NCBI GenBank assembly: GCA_037043015.1 | Contig: CM073323.1 | Coordinates: 28,486,758-28,550,757 of the forward strand | Source of the DNA: Bryum argenteum | Lineage: Eukaryota; Streptophyta; Bryopsida; Bryales; Bryaceae | DNA: 64,000 bases | Direction: 5' to 3' | Shown: in pieces, positions 32,901 through 43,365 of the stretch | How the letters are laid out: every line of letters starts with the position of its first letter | How positions within the stretch are numbered: the stretch's first letter is position 1 | Notes under the pieces: model-generated | The model's input: only the letters and a program-made list of their open reading frames with translations | Database searches by the model: none | Told to the model about the DNA's origin: nothing | Made by a program: the position numbers and the translations under genes

Positions 32901-32965
32901 GTTGTCTATAGATGTTGAATATAATGTTGTATATAGATTTGTTGTTGACTAACATGTCCATATTA

Positions 32966-33252
32966 CACTAGAAGAAAAACATGGATTCTACAACTATGGC
33001 TAATTATAGTAATATTGTGTAGAGCAATTTAGCTCGAGTGGCCGACTGTTTAACAACATGACTTATGGTAGTCATCTTGCAATCATGTTATGATTTTGTA
33101 TAGTCAAATATCACATGGTATGACTATTGGTAATGATATTTGACTAAAACCCAGTCTAACATGATTGTAAAATTATTACAGTAAGTCATGTTTTTAGTTA
33201 TCCGAGACAATATGACTGTAGCCATAGTCATAAGACCCATATTTTTTTTGTG
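32966..33252. mobile_element. CACTA-like MITE, 287 bp
   Basis: The left end is CACTAGAAGAAAAACATGG; the inverse of the right end is CACAAAAAAAATATGG. The pairing continues through an ACTATGGCTA block to about 55 bp. A TTA duplication flanks both sides (32963-32965, 33253-33255). A 3-bp target and CAC-starting ends fit the CACTA superfamily. It has no coding capacity. Confidence 0.65.
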
Positions 33253-33255
33253 TTA

Positions 33256-35050
33256 TACGTCTCTAAGTGCATGGAAAGTCTACATAATAAATATTTTCTT
33301 AATATTTTTAATACTAGAATTGGATATCAAATTTCTACTCACATGTACAATGCTTCAAAGCCACCATGAAAATCCCACTTAATTCCTCAATAGTATGTAC
33401 AAATATTGAGAGCGTAGACAAAGTTTGAGGTATCAATCGCCTACACAAATCATCATGTGACATGTTTTCTTTACAAAAAAGATCATATTATTTCCATTCT
33501 ATATATAAAAGAACGAATTTTATTTTAAGACACTTCATAGTGTCATATATGTTTGGCGATTTATATTACAAAAATCTAATTTATGGTCAGTTCAAAAGCC
33601 AAATTAGGCTAATTGCCAACTTGGGGACACTTTATACTAAGGACTATGAGAATACATAGGCCTTCTAAAATCTATGATTTGCCAAGAAAGAGCTCTTGGG
33701 ACGACCTTGCTTCACACTCTCTTGAATATTTATAGGAGAATGACCAATGAGTTTGGGGTTCACAAAATATGATAGATTCTCCAAAATAGATAATATTTCA
33801 TAGTCTCCTAGATTATAGTTTAGTCGAAGCATATGCCTTAACGTGACTATAATGTAGAAGACCATGAGGAGGGTAAAAGAGATAATAATTAGTAGCTTCT
33901 CTGTTGTTGTTGTCTACTTTTATAAGCCATATGACCCTATTGACTCTACAAATTATTGATTCCATAGTCTTTGATTCAAGAAAATCTTAATTGTAGGGAT
34001 TGTCTTATGGCTCTAAGCTGATATATGTGAAAAAGGTTTTTTGGGCATTGCTTGGGAGACGTTGTCTCCATGGTGTAAAGGGGGATTTGAAGATTGTTAC
34101 CTTAAAAAATTTGGTGATACTTTTTTTCCATGTACATAATGAAGTTGGGTACACTCATGCAAAATTGCATAGACTCATTTCACTTTTTTGACCTTTATGC
34201 AAATTATGTTTTAGAATAAGGTCTAAAAACAACGAGAAAGTAAAACATGCACCGCCACGTTAGACATATCTAATTTAAGAATAAGTTGAACGGTGAGTAG
34301 GCCCTCTATGGGTTAATAAATTTTGAGAAAAATAATTTTTGGAAAATCTCTAAATTTCAAATCTTGAAAATTTTGAAAGAAAAAATTGAAAATTTACTAG
34401 AAATTGTGAAGATTGTATTAGAAGTTGCCTTTGTAAGTTGGTAAGATTTTGGACTTAGGCGTCACTTCAGAATTTGAGTAGTGATTTGATCATGAATACA
34501 TTTTAAAAATAAAATTCATAAAAATCCTATTTGAAAACTGCCCTTTTGAATGTAAAAACAAAAACTTGCAATAGTTGAGTCAAACATAAGAACTTGGCAA
34601 AAGAAAATTGCCAACGTAGTTCTCAGAAATACCCACCTTCTATAAAAAAACTTATACCCATTTCTCGATTTTTCTCTTCTACGAGCTTGCTCAAAACCCG
34701 GAAAAGTGGATTTGGCTTTTATAGACCATTAGGGGTTGATATAATGGAACTCTTGCCAATCAATGATTTTTGAGCATCATGGTCGTCTAGATTATAGTTG
34801 AGTCAAGGCATTTATTAGTGTAGGTTGGTCTATTATACTAATAAAAATGTTGGTAGCTGTGTTGATTGATTTGAGATTACAAAGTTGTAAGAAAAAAAAA
34901 AAGCGGTTCTAAGAAATCCAAGACATGTAATTGGAGAACTTTTTCTACTAATGGTTGTTCATTGTAGTAGGTTTGTTGGTAGAAATTCCACTCTAAAGTG
35001 AAATTGATGAAATTTTGTAATATGCCTTGAGTACAGAGGGACGCTTTGTA
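33256..35050. other. AT-rich intergenic DNA with an old TTAA-family fragment
   Basis: No gene was recognised. The segment about 34320-34620 shares a TGCC..TGTAA.TTGGTAA block, a GAGTAGTGAT(T/C)T block and a TTGAAAACT block, in order, with the family members at 23213 and 35402, so it is a decayed relative without clear ends. Confidence 0.45.
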
Positions 35051-35054
35051 CAAA

Positions 35055-35299
<245 letters not shown>

Positions 35300-35401
35300 A
35301 GTACTAAAGCAAGTATTTGGTACAAATGTGTAAGATGAGATACTATTAGAAACACACATTGACTAAGTGGTGTACATTCATTTGTTGTGACCAACGCTTA
35401 A

Positions 35402-35900
35402 CCCCTAAGGGACCAAGCATGTATTCGAACATTTAAAACAAAAAAACTGTTATTTTTTTACCACTTTGTACAAGTTGAGGTATAGTTCAATATTTTCTTA
35501 CTTTTTGGTACTTCCAACCGTAAGACCTTAAAAATGACTACATGTACTAACACCCTGTTAAATTTCAATGGTCAAATCTTTACCATTTGTGAGATCATAA
35601 CGTTCAAATGTTTTGCAATGTTTTGAAGCGTGCTCCTAGAAATTTTGGATGGTGCCCATGTAAAATTGGTAAAATTTTGACTTGAGGAACTTTGGAACTC
35701 AAGTAGTGATCTCATTATGAAATTATTTTCTATATAAAAAAAGTCTAAATTTAAACTTGTCCAAATTGCCCATTTTGGGCTTGAAAACTAAAATTTGCGT
35801 TAGATAATTCGTAATTTCAAATTTGACTTTAAAGATTCTTGCACACACACCTTGTAGTATAAGGAGCACCTTGTAAGAAGACATTTCTACAAGAACTCTA
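35402..35900 (+). mobile_element. TTAA-family element, one end identified
   Basis: TTAA at 35398-35401 is followed by CCCCTAAGGGACCA. The interior keeps the block order of the 23213 element: CTTCCAACCGTAAGACCTT (there CTTTCAACCGTATGAACTT), GGTGCCCATGTAAAATTGGT, GGGCTTGAAAACTAAAATTTG and ACACACCTTGTAGTATA. No closing GTTTAGGG then TTAA was found before 36000, so the right end is truncated or diverged and the end given is approximate. Confidence 0.6.
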
Positions 35901-35999
35901 AGAGACTAAGTATTTATGTTTTTACAACAAAGTTTCAATGTTAAATTAGACACTATTTGTTGTCATACACTAATTAACTAGACATTAATTACACTCATC

Positions 36000-36895
36000 A
36001 ACTTTGATTTACCTTACATGAGGCATTCTGGAAAACCAAAGCTGAATTTTCTACAAATCGGCTACAATATAGCAATCCAAGAATATTTTTGCTCTGACAC
36101 CGAGATGCAAAAGCCACCACCTGGCCTTGACACAACCAGGAGCAAAATCACGATCACTACCTTAGATTGTCCTCAAATGGGCCCAAGGACTTTATATTGG
36201 GGGTTGGCCTACTTCTCTCAAAGCTTGTGTAGTAGGTGATACGACAACATATCGGACGAAAAGTTATTGGTCCTAGCCAAAAAAATTGGTTCTCATGAGA
36301 TGACAACTGTTGGGCCCATTTGAGGAATTCAAGCACTCTCAATGGTGGATGCTAGGATTTGGAAATAAGCCATAGAAATGGGCCCTAATATAAAGTCACT
36401 TAGGCCCATTTAGAAGGCTCAAATCAATGTAAAAGTTCCAATTTGAGCCTTTAAGTGAGCCTATGGACTTTAATATTGCAAGACCAATTTCACGGCCCAC
36501 TTTGTAAACCAGGACTTAAGAGAAAGCCCACTTCAACTTCAGATTAGCTCAACTCCAAATGGGCCCAAGACCAAGTGGGCCGTAATATAAAGTGGCCCTT
36601 AAATCTTTTTCAAAGGGTGTTGTGGCAACACAGCTGAAGAAAAAGAAGAATCTGGATGAATCTACACATCGAACGAATGTGTCCGCTCCTCCCGAGCCAG
36701 CTTCCTTCAGAACCTTTTACGTTACTTTAGCTTTTACTTTAAATTCCATACATAGTTAGCTTGTGAATAGTTTCACTCGTCTTCTCCAACTCTTCGGACC
36801 GGAGATCGCTTATTGTTGTTGCCGATTTTTCGAGTTCGGGTCGTTCTTGCAAGTCTACCGATTTCGTTGTCCGTCTCAACAATACTGAGAGCATC
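36000..36895 (+). promoter_or_regulatory. Upstream region of the CCDC130-type gene with clustered GGGCC motifs
   Basis: The TGGGCC/GGCCCA word (site II-like, TGGGCY) occurs repeatedly: near 36178, 36310, 36377, 36402, 36558 and 36575, several as palindromic GGGCCC. Three of them are close to the words TTATATT or TAATATAAAGT, so the block is also internally repetitive. Site II elements are known in plant housekeeping promoters and suit the neighbouring splicing-factor gene. Whether these six are functional or part of a decayed repeat is not decidable by eye. The 5' UTR probably lies in about 36640-36895. Confidence 0.45.
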
Positions 36896-38580
36896 ATGGT
36901 AAGTTCCGGTGTCAACCCTAACTCTGTTTTTGACGCTCTTTTCGGACCTGTAGGAAACCCTAACTTCGCGAAATCGGTCTTGTAATCTGAAAAGTATCGG
37001 CGATTTTGATTAAATGTTGTGAATGTAATCTCATATTCTGATCGTAAGTTTGAATTCTGTGCAACAGTCGACTTTAGCGGCTGCTCGAGCAGATAACTTC
37101 TACTATCCGCCGGAATGGACACCGGACCAAGGCGGTCTCAACAAATTCAATGGCCAGCATGCTTTACGCGAGCGGGCCAAAAAAATCGACCAAGGAATCC
37201 TCGTTATCCGCTTCGAGATGCCATACCACATCTGGTGTGGAGGATGTGATCATATGATTGCACAGGGCGTGCGATTTAACGCTGAAAAGAAACAAGTTGG
37301 AAATTATTACTCGACGAAGGTATGTTACACAAGGCAAATTCTGTTTCTGTGAATTTTCGGTTTAGAGAACCCGGCACGTTGCCATTTTCTTGTGATATGA
37401 GAACTTACGAGTTCTTGAATTTACATGTCGGTGTTCTTTGCAGATATGGAGCTTCAAAATGAAAGCCCCATGCTGTGGGCAGGAAATTGTCATACAGACA
37501 GATCCAAAGAATACGCTCTACGTTATTATGAGCGGGGCCAAGGAGAAGACAGTAACCTATGATGAGGTCGATGCAGAGACCACTCTTTTACCCGAGAAAG
37601 AAGGTATGTTCCCTAGTTTCTTGAAAGTTGAATAATGTAATTTGGATGTTCCCGGTTGCAGTATTTTATTTAATAAGCATTATCAGGTTTGTGTTTTCGA
37701 AAACAGGACCTGTAGCCAATTATCCAATAATGTCCTTTATCCTGTTTGAACCTGTCTCTTACGTAATCTTTTATTGTGATTGCGCAGACAGAGGGAAGTT
37801 GGCCGATCCATTTTACAAATTGGAGCATGAGGGCGAAGACACAGCGAAGGGAAAGAAACAGGCTCCTTTGCTTGTGAGATTGCAGGAAGCAGCGGATATG
37901 AAGCACTTCGACAGTTATGCACGGAACAAGGCACTTCGAGCTCAACTGAGGGTATGTGTCATGTCCGTTTTGAACGTACTGTTTTTTATGTTGATTCCAT
38001 CATTAATAGTTGAACATCGTTGTGCAAGGAAGTACATTGCAATACCCGCCTTGTTCGTTCAATAGGTTTGTGTAGGAATATTTATTTGTGTATTTCAGAG
38101 TTTATCAAACATCACTTATCATTAGGGTTCCACAGTTATCGACGGTGAGAAGTCGGTAAGAGGGACGTGTTACTGAATGTTGTTCGTTGATTCTTCCAGG
38201 CGCAAAAGAAGAGGGTAGCTGCAGAGGAAGTGGAAGCACATAAGCTAGGACTAGCTATTCGGCTACTGCCCCCTTCAAGAGAGGATAGTGAGCAAGCAGC
38301 CAGTGTCAAGTTCCCCAACAAGTTTGGACTGAATCAAAGAACGAAGCGGGCAGCCATCCAGGCAGCTTCAATATTCTCGTCTGACGCTTCGAAGCATTCC
38401 TCAGGGTCAAGTCCGGCCTCTGCTCTTAGGCAAAAGCTGGACTTACTGGCGAAGCGGAGGAGAGTGAATGCCGCAGGAGCGAAGGACATCCTTTGCAGCA
38501 AGGTGAAGCCTCTCGTCAGGGGGGTGTTTGAACGGGAAGCTCGAACTGTTAGACCACCTGTGAAGGTTAAGCAGGCTTGA
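36896..38580 (+). CDS. CCDC130: Yju2/CWC16-family splicing factor, CCDC130 (YJU2B) type
   Basis: Five exons: 36896-36898 (the ATG alone), 37068-37319, 37444-37603, 37788-37951 and 38200-38580. All introns are GT-AG and the frame closes, giving 319 residues. The protein begins MSTLAAARADNFYYPPEWTP, as in plant CCDC130 proteins, and contains QHALRERAKKIDQGILVIRF, IWCGGC at 56-61 and NAEKKQVGNYYSTK. A PCCGQEIVIQTDP block follows at 94, together providing the zinc-site Cys residues (58, 61, 95, 96). After KLADPFYKLEH the second half is charged and coiled-coil-like (LRAQLRAQKKRVAAEE), ending in a basic tail. Yju2/CWC16 proteins act around the catalytic steps of pre-mRNA splicing; CCDC130 itself is less well studied. 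The intron directly after the ATG means an ORF scan misses the true start. Length and sequence are normal for plants. Confidence 0.93.
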
Positions 38581-39261
38581 TCATTGCATTGTTTCGTCTT
38601 CGAATTCCACTGTACATTATTCACATGGAGTACATTATTCATTCATTGGTAGGAGTGATGCAACTTACGGCTTATCAGACAGCTGTGATGTGCATAGTTA
38701 CTATGTTCAGCATCCTTGTATATATTGAGCTTAGGTGACAGGAAAATTAAACTACAATATTGAGAGTAGGTCATGCCCCAGTATTCTTGCATACAGGTGG
38801 ACATGGCATACACAGCCTTGCGTTTCAATCTGCCTCCATATACCGGCTCATATTGGAACTAAGTGCTCTTTTTGTCTGCCCGCATGAACTGGCCTTGAAC
38901 GGCTGTCAGTGTAAATTGGAAATTGGCGGCTTATTAGCACTTGCAGAATGTGCAAGCTTGACATGATGGAGGATAATGCTAGTGTGACATAAGCTCGTTT
39001 GTAGATGAGGAAGTCAGTTTGTAGAGGGAACTATAGTGCGATTGATCTTTGTTGTAACATTCCACAGAAGGAATTATATGTAATACTAATTCACTTCTTG
39101 AAGAATCACATCGAAGGCTTTCACTGAATATTGAAAATTGAAATCTTGTGTGTACAAGTCTTAAATTGTAGTGTATTTCAAGCATAAATGTTGTGTAATA
39201 TATGGAATTGACAAACTTGTGTACTAAAGGTGAACTTAATTATGTTTTGTTTCTCAAATTA
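38581..39261. other. 3' flank of the CCDC130-type gene
   Basis: Probably 3' UTR followed by spacer. No other gene or repeat was recognised. Confidence 0.4.
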
Positions 39262-39445
39262 GGGACTCTTTGCATGGGGTTAAAGGAGGTCAAATATTCC
39301 TCATGTGATTGGTCTCTTTACATAAGGCTGAATGAGGGCAAAAATCCCTCATGCGATTGGTTCATTTCTTGAAGTTCAAGAAGTGAACCAATCACATGAG
39401 GGATTGTTTTTGAACTCCATCGACCCTACATATGGCTTACTTCCC
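39262..39445. repeat. Foldback element with 30-bp near-perfect hairpin core
   Basis: ATCCCTCATGCGATTGGTTC and the following ATTTCTTGAA pair with the sequence immediately after (39375-39405), with two mismatches and a spacer of almost nothing. The outer parts (TTGCATGGGGTTAAAGGAGG on the left, CCATCGACCCTACATATGG on the right) match the foldback at 35055 and indicate the same family. Confidence 0.6.
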
Positions 39446-40079
39446 CATGTAAAACCTCCTCTTGTATTGAATACTAGTATGCCCTCTCAACGTTGCTACG
39501 CACACTTAAATATTTTATCATGCTCCTCTAGTTTTTTCTGCTAGATCTATAATTGAATCATTTTTGTTATTTTGGTGATTTGGGGGCCAAAATTACTTGA
39601 AAATTCAATATTTAGGTATCCGTCGAGCTGTTTTGCGATCCGATCATTTTTACACCGCTACAAAAAATCCTCGCTTCCAACAACACCTCTTACAACACAA
39701 TCCGACCGGGCAATGCCCGAGATTATAATGTCATGTCCAAAACAAAACAAACAATCTACCTGCCTTAAAAAACAGATACAAAGAATATCCTTTTCACCAT
39801 GGTAACCTTCATCAATCATATCCTCAACATGCAGAACAAACTATGTCCTCAATTTAAATGATAATAAATTTTCTTGCACTCTTGTTGTTTTTCTCTTCAC
39901 CGAAAACTTTCACTACCAAGAGAAAAAAAAAACAAAGGTTCATTGCCTCCTCAAGATCAATTCGTGCCGGTGAAAAGGTTTTCAGCACCTCGGCAGTGAC
40001 CTCAGCCAAGTGGAAATTCCTCACCCATCGCATTGCAATTTCAACTCTTCACATATCTGCAGAGAAAGCAAAATTTGCA
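39446..40079. other. Upstream flank of the acylphosphatase gene
   Basis: No gene was recognised. The frame upstream of the chosen acylphosphatase start is open back to 39858, but that extension is Lys-rich and AT-rich and looks non-coding. The promoter must lie here; no certain element was found. Confidence 0.35.
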
Positions 40080-41052
40080 ATGATCAGCGCGTCGGGGCTG
40101 CTCTTCGGCCGATCGCCCCTGCTCCGGAGCTTCCCCGTTCGGGAGCTCGTAAGCTCTTGTCCTGTTGCAAGCTCAATCCCTCTTCAACGCTGCAACTTCA
40201 CAAGAACTCGATCCGTGAGCGCCACCATGTCGGATGCTGCTCAGAGCACTGGCCCTTCTTCTTCCAAAGCAGTACGCTCTTCTTTCCCTTCTTGTCACGG
40301 CTTAGGGTTTACAGTCCGCTACTCGACACTGACATTCTTCTCCCATTGACGATGCTTTTCTTAGGTTAAATAGATGCAGACATAGATCCTAAAACTGAGT
40401 CGGCTACAGATTCTTGGAGTTGGAAATCATCAAAGTTTTGTATGAGAAGGTTCTTTGTTAGGCACGGTACTGTAATGGCACATATGTAGATGGAAGGCAA
40501 ATGGAATTGAATCATGCAATTCATGCTTTTGTGCGCAAGTTTGTACTTATATTTAATGTGTCTTTGTGTCAACGGTGGTTAAATAGATGCTCTGTCCATT
40601 GTAAATCAAGATCTGAATACGGGTTTGCAAAGTAAATCTGAATAGCTCAAAGATTAGAAGTGTTTTAGCTTTTCAGAGTGGAAATTTTGTATGAGAAGGT
40701 ACGTAACTAGTCGTCATGTCTCAAAATGGCAGAAAGATGAATGATTCGAGGAGGCGAATGGTATTGTAATGTATGTGCATCGCAGGTAAATGTGGTGATC
40801 AAAGGGCAAGTACAGGGCGTGTTCTACAGGAAATGGACAGTGAGCACAGCGCAAGGGCTGGGACTGAATGGATGGGTGCGCAATTGTCGGGACGGATCAG
40901 TGGAGGCTGTGTTTGCAGGGCCGTCGAGTGTGGTGGATACCATGATTCAGCAGTGCAATTCAGGGCCTTCAGCTGCCAGAGTGTGGTCCGTCGATGTCTC
41001 CCAGTGGGACAATGAAGTGCCTTCAGGCTTTGAGCAAAAACCGACCTGGTGA
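40080..41052 (+). CDS. Acylphosphatase with N-terminal organelle targeting peptide
   Basis: Two exons, 40080-40271 and 40786-41052, joined by a 514-bp GT-AG intron, give 152 residues. The second exon is a whole acylphosphatase domain: VNVVIKGQVQGVFYRKWTV, then LGLNGWVRNCRDGSVEAVF, a GPSSVVDTMIQQC helix and a FEQKPTW end. The catalytic Arg (residue 79, in GVFYR) and Asn (residue 97, in WVRN) are both present. The enzyme hydrolyses acyl-phosphates such as 1,3-bisphosphoglycerate or carbamoyl phosphate; its cellular role in plants is unclear. The first 60 residues are rich in Ser, Arg and small residues with few acids (MISASGLLFGRSPLLRSF), as in plastid or mitochondrial transit peptides. An in-frame Met at residue 50 could start a cytosolic form. 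Plant relatives have the same targeting extension and the same VNVV exon start. Confidence 0.92.
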
Positions 41053-41764
41053 TGCTCCATTTTCATCACTCTTGCTCTTATTCATCTTTGGTCGTGGGGT
41101 GCAGTGTTTTGTCATACCAGCTGTTTATATTGCTAATTCCTTGTACAGTTGAAGCCTGTTCATCAAGAGAATATTGTGTTTGAAATTAGTTTCGCCGACT
41201 TGGTACCCTACCAATTTTACATGCTAAAGTGACTCCATCAATGTGCCCGCACATGTTGTAGTACACTATGATGTGATTTTAACACACTTCATGGATTTTA
41301 AATCCGATCATTTTTCCAGTTCACAATGAAATGTCAAACTTTTCACGATAACTCCCCGTAGGATGGAATTCCCAAATGAAGACTATGATCAATAGTATGT
41401 TCTAATTTCAATTTTTCTTGCTACCTTTATATGATCTAGGCTGGTTAGACTTCAGTTGTATGGCTATGTGTAGATGGTTTTCAGTATGATATAGGATTGA
41501 TGCAAATGAGATTTTTTGTTGCTTAGGTAGGAAGATAGAATACAAGAATATGTAGCTGGTATTGACTAACTTCTTATCATGGCTTGAGTTCTTGTTGTAG
41601 GTAGATAACAATAATTTCTTTCAAGATAAAAACTTCAATTCACATTCTTTATTTTTTATTTTGAGTTTGTGAATATTTTTGGTTCAACAATGGCCAATTG
41701 AAGATGGATTGTGTATATGGAAACAATAATGTGATACTAGTGGGAAGACCATCGACATTTATAG
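41053..41764. other. 3' flank of the acylphosphatase gene
   Basis: Probable 3' UTR, then AT-rich spacer. Nothing else was recognised. Confidence 0.4.
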
Positions 41765-42115
41765 CATGTCCTTTGTTCCATTCTTCTCGGTTCCCCATGC
41801 TTTTTAAGATTATTTTATTGCATGTCTTCCATTCCCTTGTTCCGAGTTCCCGTCTTCTGTTCTAGTTTGCCATTCTCCATTTATTTGGTTACTGGCTCCC
41901 TACCTCCAAAATCTTGTTCTTGGTTTCCATCCTTTGTTCCTAGTTCCCTGTCCCCAAACTTCCCTTCTTGGTTTCCATCATTTGACTGTTCCTAGTTCCC
42001 ATTATTTGTTAACTTTCCAATTCTAATAATTTGTTTTGTGATTCCCATCCTGCGTTCCTAGTTCCGATCAATTGTTCTTGGTTCCTAGTTCCTCTCTGAT
42101 GTTCCCTTGATCTCC
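41765..42115. repeat. Degenerate TTCC-rich minisatellite
   Basis: An irregular series of words such as TTGTTCCTAGTTCCC, CTTGGTTTCCATC and TTGTTCTTGGTTCC recurs about every 15-30 bp. Period and copies are too diverged to fix by eye. Confidence 0.6.
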
Positions 42116-42171
42116 CATTCACTCCTTCTTTGCGACTCCTTGTTATATTATAGGGATCTAAAAAACTCTTA

Positions 42172-42536
42172 CCCCTTAAACGTCCATGGGGTCTGAAACG
42201 AGCAACCCAAAATTGGATCACAACATCTTTTGGACTTGGGCATCATGAATAGTGCACTTTTTGAACTTGGGCATCATGAGTGAACCAATCAATGATGAGC
42301 TTGCAACCTCCTACAAGGTTATGTACAACCCCAATCTACCTACCACAACCCTTTCAAAGCACAAAAACACTCATACAAATTGTGATTTAAACTGTAAAAT
42401 TTCACTTTTTGAATATATCACAAAAAGCTGACGAGTTTGACATAAAAACATAAATGAAAAGTTCATTACAGTGGGAGCTACAGAGCAGATTCTGTTGGAA
42501 AAGAGCCCCTCTGGGCTCTCTTGGGCGTTTAAGGGC
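42172..42536. mobile_element. Small inverted-repeat element with CCCTTAAACG ends
   Basis: The left end is TTA then CCCCTTAAACGTCC; the inverse of the right end is TTA then GCCCTTAAACGCCC. The ends resemble those of the TTAA family (CCCCTAAACGTCC), with one base shifted, and the target appears as TTA/TAA rather than TTAA. It has no coding capacity. Membership of the same family is plausible but not proven. Confidence 0.45.
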
Positions 42537-43243
42537 TAATAACAATCAAATACCACTAAGGGAAATCCTTCAAAATCTTCAAAACTCTCCGTACCATGTA
42601 TACATGACGAAATGATGATGGTGACCATGACCATGCATGTATGGTGAGTCACCAAGGACAAACAAATCGCAAATCGTGTTCTTTTATATATAGAGATAAG
42701 AATAGGTGTATATTGTTTTCACAAAAGATTGAATGATAATCAATTTTGGTGCCTTTTTACTAAAAGGAAGTAGAGAAATAAGCTTGAAGGGGTTGCAACG
42801 CGAAGATTTGATAAGCCCACAAGAAGAGGTGAGGAGACAGAGCAAAGAAAGTACATTCGCCTCAAAATAATATCCATGAGGGACAATTCCTCACCAAACT
42901 TCAAAAATTACCTTTGCACCCAAAGTGATCTAATTGAAAAATTGTAAAGTGTGTTACAATGGAATTTAGTACATTGCCAACATACATGTGCGCATTTATT
43001 ATTAACAAGTATAAAAGTACTTATCAAAGTATGATCACTTTAGATACTATCTTTATCCTTTTCCTTTCAAGCATTTGAAAAGGATGCCTCATTTTCAAGA
43101 AAATGTTGATGTGAAACCAACCCTACTTTCAAGACCTTCTAATAAAATAAAACATGGCATTTGACATAGCCTTGGTTCTGACTCCTACCTCCGAGAAATG
43201 CAGATTATACCATCCCTACCACCGAGGCCCTATGACCGAAAGT
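42537..43243. other. Spacer upstream of tRNase Z
   Basis: AT-rich DNA without recognised features. Confidence 0.35.
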
Positions 43244-43250
43244 TATAAAA
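43244..43250 (+). promoter_or_regulatory. TATA box of the tRNase Z gene
   Basis: TATAAAA lies 116 bp before the preferred ATG at 43366. This would place transcription start near 43275 and makes the alternative in-frame ATG at 43294 very close to the cap. Confidence 0.5.
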
Positions 43251-43365
43251 AGGGGATCTATGACCACGCCTCCATTGTCTTCTTCTTCTGCAGTTGCCGA
43301 TGTCCGTCCCTGAGGAAAGTAGTGAGAGCTCAATCTCCCGATCATTCCCAACAGGAGGAGCGACA

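Noticed and set aside
39858..40079. Upstream in-frame extension of the acylphosphatase ORF
   Set aside because: Lys-rich and AT-rich sequence unlike a coding region or transit peptide; the ATG at 40080 gives a typical targeting peptide.
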